Made by a program: the position numbers and the translations under genes
Source of the DNA: Fibrobacter sp.
GTDB taxonomy: Bacteria; Fibrobacterota; Fibrobacteria; Fibrobacterales; Fibrobacteraceae
Length of the DNA stretch: 13,701 nucleotides
Direction: 5' to 3'
NCBI GenBank assembly: GCA_021443065.1
Contig: JABUUR010000148.1
Span: 1 to 13,701 of the forward strand
Shown here: one piece after another, positions 1 through 4,921 of the stretch
Numbering within the stretch: position 1 is the first letter of the stretch
Layout of the letters: each line of letters starts with the position of its first letter
Notes under the pieces: model-generated
What the model saw: the letters and a program-made list of their open reading frames with translations, nothing else
Told to the model about the DNA's origin: nothing
Database searches by the model: none

Positions 1-2
1 CG

Positions 3-79
3 CTAGCGGAACTGTCCGAAGGGCAGCTAGGATCCATAAATACCGCCCTGGACCCTATCGCCCTTGTGGGGCTCCAGGG
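3..79. repeat. Composite palindromic intergenic sequence
   Basis: Two inverted repeats lie side by side. CTAGC at 3-7 pairs with GCTAG at 26-30. CCCTGGA at 46-52 pairs with TCCAGGG at 73-79, and a further C-run/G-run (53-55 with 69-71) can extend the second stem. A frame on the plus strand is open from 3 to 113, but it runs into the repeat array and has no recognisable protein content. I read this stretch as non-coding repeat DNA, perhaps the end of an array that begins left of the window. The family is not identified. Confidence 0.5.
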
Positions 80-87
80 TGACAGGA

Positions 88-274
88 GAGATCTCGGGTC
101 AAGCCCGGGATGACAACGCGGGACGGAGATCCCGGGTCAAGCCCGGGATGACAATGTGTGAAAGCCCGGGATGACAACGCGGGACGGAGATCCCGGGTCA
201 AGCCCAGGATGACAAAATAACAAGACCGGGATGACAATGTGGGACGGAGATTCCGGGTCAAGACCGGGATGACA
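88..274. repeat. Clustered palindromic repeat array (CCCGGG hairpin units)
   Basis: Four near-complete units lie at 88-116, 124-154, 185-215 and 245-274, and two right-half units at 162-177 and 222-237. The best unit has arms ATCCCGGG (129-136) and CCCGGGAT (142-149) around a 5-nt loop, followed by GACAA. A larger tandem unit of about 60 bp (full unit, short spacer, half unit) runs 117-177, 178-237 and, in part, 238-274. The array starts 15 bp beyond the stop of the minus-strand gene that ends at 290, so its hairpins would be transcribed at that gene's 3' end and could act as a terminator or stabiliser (inference). The minus-strand reading 55-261 is a translation of the repeat, not a gene. 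Repeats with this core are, from memory, widespread in unrelated bacteria. Confidence 0.85.
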
Positions 275-289
275 TCTCATAGCCGTGTA

Positions 290-1276
290 TTATTTCAGCG
301 CATTGCGGAAGGCCTGGGCGACGGCGTCGGGATTGTCGCTCTTGAGCCAACTTAGAGTCTCTGTGCCGCGGTAACTCCAGGCAAAAATGTTGCTTATGCC
401 GGCGGCTCGGCTTTCCTCGACAGCGATAGCCAGGTCCTTTTCGCGGCCCTCTTCAATCTGGTAGGCCTTGACCCACATTTGCACGTCCTTGCCGTATTCC
501 TTGGCTACGTCAACCAACTTTCGGGCGGTTTCTGCGTACTTTTCGCGGACCCATTCTTCGGTAGCGCCTTTTTCCCAGTAGGGGTCGCTGGCGATTTCGT
601 CTACGGAACCCAGACGTGCGACCTTGCTCCAGTCGTCTAGTCCGGCGGGGAACCATGGGGGCAGCATGCACACGCAGTTGCGCTTGCCCCGGGAATGGAC
701 GTGCTCTGTCATTTCCTTCAAGAAACTGATGAGACTGTCTTCGCGGAACTGGAGGACTTCTTGGGTCAGTTCGTCGGGCATTTCCCTGCCGAACCGATTG
801 CGGAAACCTTCCTGACAAATTTTGCAACGGCAACTCCAGTTGCCTAGGCCGCCCTTTTCGAAGTAGAAATGGGGCTCGTCCCAAAAGATTGTGCCCACCT
901 TGGTGTTACATACGGACTCAATCCAGCGGTGCATGTAGGCCCTGAATTCCGGGTGGTTGGGGCAGGCTGCGACCTTGGGCTTGCCGTCCAGAGCCACCTG
1001 GCACATGTCGTGATTGCGGGCGGTCAGTTCGGAAAAGGCTTCGCCACCGAATACGCGTCCTACGCCCCAGGGGTTCACATATACGTTCAAACCTAGGTCG
1101 GCGGACCCGTCTACGATTTCTTTCATGGTTCCGTAGTAGTACTGCTGGTCCTCTTCGCTCCACGTGTGGAGCACCGCGTTGAATCCGGCGGACAGGATGT
1201 CTCTCATGTCTGCCAAAACATGCCTGGGTGAACGTACGCCAAAGTAGCTTACGCCTTTAATCTTCACAAATTCCAT
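290..1276 (-). CDS. Putative glycoside-hydrolase-like TIM-barrel protein
   Basis: 328 residues, ATG at 1276, TAA at 290-292. No specific enzyme name can be given. The pattern of short hydrophobic strands, many ending in acidic residues, fits a (beta/alpha)8 barrel. The motif FWDEPHF at 131-137 gives a D133-E134 pair at a likely strand end, the place where clan-A-type glycosidases and related hypothetical glycosyl hydrolases carry a catalytic acid. It is followed by a Cys cluster C149-x-C151-x2-C154, as in many GH42-like barrels, where such cysteines often bind zinc. Later landmarks are ASDPYW at 229-234 and IFAWSYRG at 297-304, a plausible last strand. There is no signal peptide or membrane segment, so it is probably cytoplasmic. 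It follows the small receiver-like gene after 29 bp on the same strand and is probably co-transcribed with it. No good ribosome binding site is visible. A non-catalytic barrel is possible. Confidence 0.7.
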   Translation of the reverse strand: MEFVKIKGVSYFGVRSPRHVLADMRDILSAGFNAVLHTWSEEDQQYYYGTMKEIVDGSADLGLNVYVNPWGVGRVFGGEAFSELTARNHDMCQVALDGKPKVAACPNHPEFRAYMHRWIESVCNTKVGTIFWDEPHFYFEKGGLGNWSCRCKICQEGFRNRFGREMPDELTQEVLQFREDSLISFLKEMTEHVHSRGKRNCVCMLPPWFPAGLDDWSKVARLGSVDEIASDPYWEKGATEEWVREKYAETARKLVDVAKEYGKDVQMWVKAYQIEEGREKDLAIAVEESRAAGISNIFAWSYRGTETLSWLKSDNPDAVAQAFRNALK

Positions 1277-1305
1277 GATAAGGTCTGAGGTTTAACGTTG
1301 AATCG

Positions 1306-1740
1306 TTAGGTGAAATCGTTTTGGGCCCATTGGGGTGAGCCGTTCCTTAAAAGGACCTGTTCCAATGTGCTGAACCATTCCTCTTCGCATACAGGGCGAC
1401 GCACCCAGTAGAAGTTGTCTTCTTCGTTTTCGGGAATGGGCATGGAGTCGGGGACAAGCTCCACAATCCAGGATTCGGGAATGCTGTCGTGGAGCATTCT
1501 GCTGAACTTCAAGTTCCTGTCGGTAGGGGTGTCTGCATGGTCCAGAATGATCAATGCCGGAGATTGCCCGATAATAAGCGCAGAGTCCAGAAGGCTGGTG
1601 GCGTCTTCGATGGAATTGCAGGTGTACATCGTGGCGTCGTCGGCCAGGTCCCCATGTTCCAAAAGCCAACGGAAGGTCCATTGGCTCAACTTGTCCAGAC
1701 TACCTGGAGAAGAGGGGGCTATGAAGAAGATGTGTCCCAT
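1306..1740 (-). CDS. Small receiver-like hypothetical protein
   Basis: 144 residues from the ATG at 1740. An in-frame start at 1851 exists but would give an unlikely basic, aromatic extension and would run through the presumed promoter. The protein alternates short hydrophobic strands and helices: HIFFIAPS at 3-10, ALIILDHAD at 62-70 and FYWVRRPV at 110-117. This resembles a two-component receiver domain, with D67 near the phospho-acceptor position and RP at 115-116 where receivers normally have Lys-Pro. The usual acidic pair after strand 1 is absent (APS instead), so phosphorylation would be doubtful and the fold call is tentative. It is not clearly homologous to a named family. It is divergent from thiL and probably the first gene of a two-gene minus-strand unit with the glycosidase-like gene. 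Confidence 0.55.
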   Translation of the reverse strand: MGHIFFIAPSSPGSLDKLSQWTFRWLLEHGDLADDATMYTCNSIEDATSLLDSALIIGQSPALIILDHADTPTDRNLKFSRMLHDSIPESWIVELVPDSMPIPENEEDNFYWVRRPVCEEEWFSTLEQVLLRNGSPQWAQNDFT

Positions 1741-1747
1741 GCTCCTA

Positions 1748-1753
1748 ATTATA
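1748..1753 (-). promoter_or_regulatory. Candidate -10 element (TATAAT) for the minus-strand unit
   Basis: On the minus strand TATAAT occupies 1753-1748, seven bases before the ATG at 1740. A start site 6-8 bases downstream of it would fall almost on the start codon, giving a nearly leaderless transcript. AGGAG directly before the ATG is one base away, too close for a normal ribosome binding site. No convincing -35 hexamer was found. Confidence 0.35.
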
Positions 1754-1863
1754 GAAAGTTCTTCGGTATTCCTGTAGGTTTTACTGTACCGAAAATTCGT
1801 AAAAAAAACTAGTTTTATGGTGAAAAAAGTGGGCTGGAATTTTCTGCCCAAGGAAACCCCTGT

Positions 1864-1883
1864 TTATCCACAAGTTATGCACG
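1864..1883 (+). promoter_or_regulatory. Pair of DnaA-box-like 9-mers at the thiL start
   Basis: TTATCCACA at 1864-1872 matches the E. coli consensus DnaA box TTATNCACA exactly. Two bases later TTATGCACG at 1875-1883 matches it with one mismatch and contains the chosen thiL ATG (1877). Same-strand tandem boxes at a start codon could repress or modulate thiL, or could be chance. No AT-rich unwinding region or dnaA/dnaN gene is nearby, so this is not evidence for an origin. Confidence 0.35.
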
Positions 1884-2875
1884 TTCCTGACCTTGGTGAA
1901 TTTCGATTTATCGAATCTCTGTTGCAAAATGCGGCCCCCCTCCAGAGGGAGGCTCCTGCGACGCGGACTTGGCTTGGGGTAGGCGACGATGCGGCCATCT
2001 TTGACGGTTGGGTCGTGACAAAGGACCTCTCGGTGGAAAACACACATTTCCGTCTGGACTGGTCCACTCCAGAGCAGGCCGTGGAAAAGCATATCGTATC
2101 CAATGTGTCTGACATTTCCTCCATGGGGGCGGCGCCCAGGATCGCCCTTTTGGGACTTTGCCTCAACAAGAACTGGCCGGAAGAAACCCGCAACCGCATA
2201 AGGTCCGCCTTTTCGGAGGGCTTTGCCAAACGGGGCATCACCCTTATCGGCGGCGATACGGTGGCGGGGGAAGAAGGCGTTTTTTCCACCACCCTCCTTG
2301 GCACCTTGGCAGGCGACAAGCCTTTGGTCCGTTCGGCAGTTCAACCTGGTGATAATTTGTATGTAAACGGAACCTTGGGAAAGTCCGGGGCGGGTCTATG
2401 GCTATTGATGAACCATCCCGAGGACAGGGACAAGTTTCCTTCCCTGGTGGAGTACCACTTGAATCCCCGGATCGTAGAAGGTGCCGGGGCGGAACTAGCC
2501 CGCATGGGGGCCTACGGTGCCTGCATGGACATTAGCGACGGACTGTCTTCCGAATTGAATCATCTGGCTCTTTCTTCGGGTGTTTCCCTGGAAATTGACG
2601 AGCGTCTTTTGCCCGTCGACCCCGAAGTTGTTCGAATGAGCGAATATTACGGATTGTCCCCCTTGGATTTTGCCCTAAACGGGGGTGAGGAATATCAACT
2701 TTTATTTGCCAATTCCCTATGGGATACTATATTTCAAGAAGATAATAGATATATTATGGGCAGAGTGTGTCGAATTGGAACTGCCGTAGGATTGTCCGGC
2801 CAGGCTCAAGTTCATATGCTTTGCAAAAATGGAGATAAAAGGCTCGTTAAACCGCGAGCATGGTCGCATTTATGA
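1877..2875 (+). CDS. thiL: Thiamine-monophosphate kinase ThiL
   Basis: Phosphorylates thiamine monophosphate to thiamine pyrophosphate with ATP, the last step of cofactor synthesis, in the cytoplasm. 332 residues, typical for the family (about 325). ThiL/PurM-type landmarks occur in order: LGEF at the N-terminus, GDDAA at 36-40, SDISSMGAAP from 78, GGDT at 125-128, DISDGL at 218-223, GGEEYQLLF at 269-277 and a C-terminal W-x-H. These Asp-rich motifs bind magnesium and nucleotide. I chose the ATG at 1877 because the protein then begins as other ThiL proteins do (M-x-x-x-x-LGEF). An in-frame ATG at 1817 would add 20 atypical residues. Neither start has a clear ribosome binding site. The stretch after the first helix, nt 1937-1963, carries a small palindromic insert-like sequence. 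The stop overlaps the next gene's ATG (ATGA, 2872-2875), so translation of the ATPase is probably coupled. Confidence 0.95.
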   Translation: MHVPDLGEFRFIESLLQNAAPLQREAPATRTWLGVGDDAAIFDGWVVTKDLSVENTHFRLDWSTPEQAVEKHIVSNVSDISSMGAAPRIALLGLCLNKNWPEETRNRIRSAFSEGFAKRGITLIGGDTVAGEEGVFSTTLLGTLAGDKPLVRSAVQPGDNLYVNGTLGKSGAGLWLLMNHPEDRDKFPSLVEYHLNPRIVEGAGAELARMGAYGACMDISDGLSSELNHLALSSGVSLEIDERLLPVDPEVVRMSEYYGLSPLDFALNGGEEYQLLFANSLWDTIFQEDNRYIMGRVCRIGTAVGLSGQAQVHMLCKNGDKRLVKPRAWSHL

Positions 2876-4809
2876 TTAACAATATGAAGATGAATTTAGG
2901 CCAGTTGCTGCTTCGTCAGGGAATCATTGACGAAGACCAATTGGAACATGCCATGGCGGAACATAAGCGCACCGGGCTTATGCTGAGCAAGATCCTGGTT
3001 CGCCTGGGCATGGTGAGCGAAGACGCCTTGACCAGCATCCTTGGTGTGAAGATGCAGTCTTCCACAAAGATGCGTATCGGTGAAATGCTCCTGGCCCAGG
3101 GCTATATCAACGAGGAACAGTTGAACAAGGCGCTGGAAACCCAGAAGTCCTCTGGAAAGCGCCTTGGCCGCACCTTGGTGGACCTGGGCTTTATGCCCGA
3201 AGAACGTCTTATCGAGATCCTGTCCAGACAGTTCGAAGTTCCCTACGTCAGACTGGAAAACTTCGCCATCGACAACGATGCGTACACCTACTTGCCCGAA
3301 GACATATGCAAGCAGTACAAGGTTGTCCCCTTGTTCTTGCAGAATTCCGATGACGAACGCATGCAGGGGCGGCCCACCTTGACCATCGCCATGACGGACC
3401 CCACCAACATGCGCACCATCAGCATCATCAAGTTCAAGGTGAAGATGGAAGTGGAAATCGTCATGGCCTCCGAATCCGATGTGCAGAAGGCCATTGAACG
3501 GGTCTTTGCCGGCCATGGCGGTGCCGAGGAGACCTTGGCGGAACTTATCAGCGAGTCCAAGGACGGCGATGAACTTGAGACCGTGGAACGAGGTTCGGGC
3601 AGTTCCGACGAACCGGAACTCAGCGACGAAGAAGGCCGCCAGGTGGTGAAGATCGTTACTACCTTGATTCACGAGGCCATTGCCCGCAAGGCTTCCGATA
3701 TTCACCTGGAACCTCAAGAAACTTTCTTGAAGCTTCGCTATCGTATTGACGGCGACCTGCAGGTCATGGCTCCCATCCCTGCCCGCCTGATGCCGCAGAT
3801 CTTGTCCCGTATCAAGCTTCTTTCCAAGATGGACATCGCAGAAAAGCGTAAACCTCTGGACGGCCGCTTTACGGTTCGTTACAAGGGCAACGAAGTCGAC
3901 CTTCGTGTGTCTTCGTTCCCCATTTCCCTTCGCAAGCGCGGTGTCTGCGAAAAGATCGTCATGCGTATCTTGAACCCCAATTCCGGCCAGTTCCCCCTGA
4001 AGGACATGGGGTTCGACCCTCGCGTGTTCAAGCAGTTCATGGAGGCCATCAACGCTCCCAACGGCATTGTGCTCGTGACCGGCCCTACGGGATCCGGTAA
4101 GTCTACAACGCTTTACGCCTCCATCGGTGAAATCCTTGACAATACGATTAACATTTCTACCATGGAAGACCCTGTGGAATTGAACATCGACGGTGTGAAC
4201 CAGGGGCAGATCAACAATGCGGCCGGGTTTACCTTTGCCGCGGGCATTCGCGCCTTGCTTCGTCAGGACCCCGATGTCATCATGATCGGTGAAATGCGTG
4301 ACCAGGAAACCTCCTCCATGGCTATCGAAGCCGCCTTGACGGGTCACCTGGTCTTCAGTACGCTCCATACCAACGATGCCGCCGGCGCATTCCCCCGTCT
4401 TTTGGAAATGGGCTTGGAACCCTTCCTTGTGTCTACCGCAATCAAGGGAGTGCTGGCACAACGCCTTGTGCGCCGCATTTGCAAGTACTGCAAGGAACCT
4501 TACGAAATTTCGGAGTCTCTCCGAGAAGAGCTCCACCTCACGCCGGACATGCAGTTCTATCATGGAAAGGGCTGCCCCAAGTGCGATGGCTCGGGCTACA
4601 AGGGCCGTGCAGGAATCTACGAATTCCTCGTTCCCAACGAGACGGTGCGCAACCTGATTATCAAGCGTTCTTCCGGCGACATCATCAAGCGAGCCGCCAT
4701 GCAGGAATGCGACATGATTACCTTGCGTATGGACGGTATCCAGAAGGCTCTGCAGGGGGTGACGACCCTGGAACAGGCCCTGAGTGCATCTGCCGCCGAC
4801 GACGTGTAA
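2872..4809 (+). CDS. GspE/PilB-type assembly ATPase with tandem MshEN domains
   Basis: Hexameric cytoplasmic motor of a type IV pilus or type II secretion system, powering pilin polymerisation. 645 residues from the ATG at 2872, which overlaps the thiL stop. In-frame ATGs at 2860, 2884 and 2890 are alternatives. The N-terminus holds two MshEN (T2SSE_N) modules, residues 8-60 and 68-120. The second keeps the RLG-x2-L/V signature in both 24-residue halves, which is the cyclic-di-GMP-binding form. An acidic linker near 220-255 leads to the ATPase core: Walker A GPTGSGKST at 404-412, Walker B region DPDVIMIGEMRD at 466-477, the histidine-box sequence STLHTND just after it, and a zinc-type tetracysteine CKYC (537-540) with CPKC (568-571). 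All catalytic elements look intact. PilM- and PilN-like genes 4 kb downstream suit a pilus role. GspE versus PilB cannot be settled here, so no symbol is given. Confidence 0.95.
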   Translation: MINNMKMNLGQLLLRQGIIDEDQLEHAMAEHKRTGLMLSKILVRLGMVSEDALTSILGVKMQSSTKMRIGEMLLAQGYINEEQLNKALETQKSSGKRLGRTLVDLGFMPEERLIEILSRQFEVPYVRLENFAIDNDAYTYLPEDICKQYKVVPLFLQNSDDERMQGRPTLTIAMTDPTNMRTISIIKFKVKMEVEIVMASESDVQKAIERVFAGHGGAEETLAELISESKDGDELETVERGSGSSDEPELSDEEGRQVVKIVTTLIHEAIARKASDIHLEPQETFLKLRYRIDGDLQVMAPIPARLMPQILSRIKLLSKMDIAEKRKPLDGRFTVRYKGNEVDLRVSSFPISLRKRGVCEKIVMRILNPNSGQFPLKDMGFDPRVFKQFMEAINAPNGIVLVTGPTGSGKSTTLYASIGEILDNTINISTMEDPVELNIDGVNQGQINNAAGFTFAAGIRALLRQDPDVIMIGEMRDQETSSMAIEAALTGHLVFSTLHTNDAAGAFPRLLEMGLEPFLVSTAIKGVLAQRLVRRICKYCKEPYEISESLREELHLTPDMQFYHGKGCPKCDGSGYKGRAGIYEFLVPNETVRNLIIKRSSGDIIKRAAMQECDMITLRMDGIQKALQGVTTLEQALSASAADDV

Positions 4810-4834
4810 TTGCTATTCCTTGGAAAAAGAAAGG

Positions 4835-4862
4835 CTCCTGACTTGCGGGTCGGGGGTTTTTT
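4835..4862 (+). terminator. Rho-independent terminator after the pilus ATPase gene
   Basis: An 8-bp stem, CTCCTGAC at 4835-4842 with GTCGGGGG at 4849-4856 (two G-T wobbles), closes a 6-nt loop and is followed directly by six T residues at 4857-4862. It lies 25 bases past the ATPase stop codon and separates the thiL-ATPase unit from the helicase gene. Confidence 0.8.
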
Positions 4863-4863
4863 C

Positions 4864-4916
4864 TATATTGCACATTTGTATAGATTCTTTGTGGATTATT
4901 GTATAGATCTTTGGAG
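4864..4916 (+). promoter_or_regulatory. Promoter and leader region of the helicase gene
   Basis: The AT-rich gap holds TATATTG at 4864-4870, a direct repeat TTGTATAGAT at 4876-4885 and 4899-4908 (23-bp period), and between them TGTGGATTA at 4890-4898, one mismatch from an inverted DnaA box. Any of the three TATA-like elements could be the -10. A ribosome binding site GGAG sits at 4913-4916, five bases before the ATG at 4922, and supports that start. Confidence 0.45.
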
Positions 4917-4921
4917 CGTTC

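Noticed and set aside
3..113. Open plus-strand frame possibly ending a gene that enters from the left
   Set aside because: It has no recognisable domain and terminates inside the repeat array. Its content is explained by palindromic repeats.
55..261. 68-codon minus-strand frame with repeated HPGLDPGS-like peptides
   Set aside because: It is a six-frame translation of the palindromic repeat array. The peptide repeats track the DNA repeat, and no upstream start context or family supports a protein.
88..274. CRISPR array
   Set aside because: Repeats are palindromic and variable, half-units alternate with full units, and the spacers are short and themselves repeated. No cas gene is nearby.
1817..1876. 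20-residue N-terminal extension of ThiL from the ATG at 1817
   Set aside because: Other ThiL proteins begin a few residues before LGEF, which matches the ATG at 1877. The extension is atypical and has no ribosome binding site.
2896..4563. 555-codon minus-strand frame opposite the pilus ATPase
   Set aside because: Composition is rich in His, Gly, Val and Phe, as expected from the antisense of a gene with strong codon bias. The opposite strand has an intact, motif-complete ATPase.
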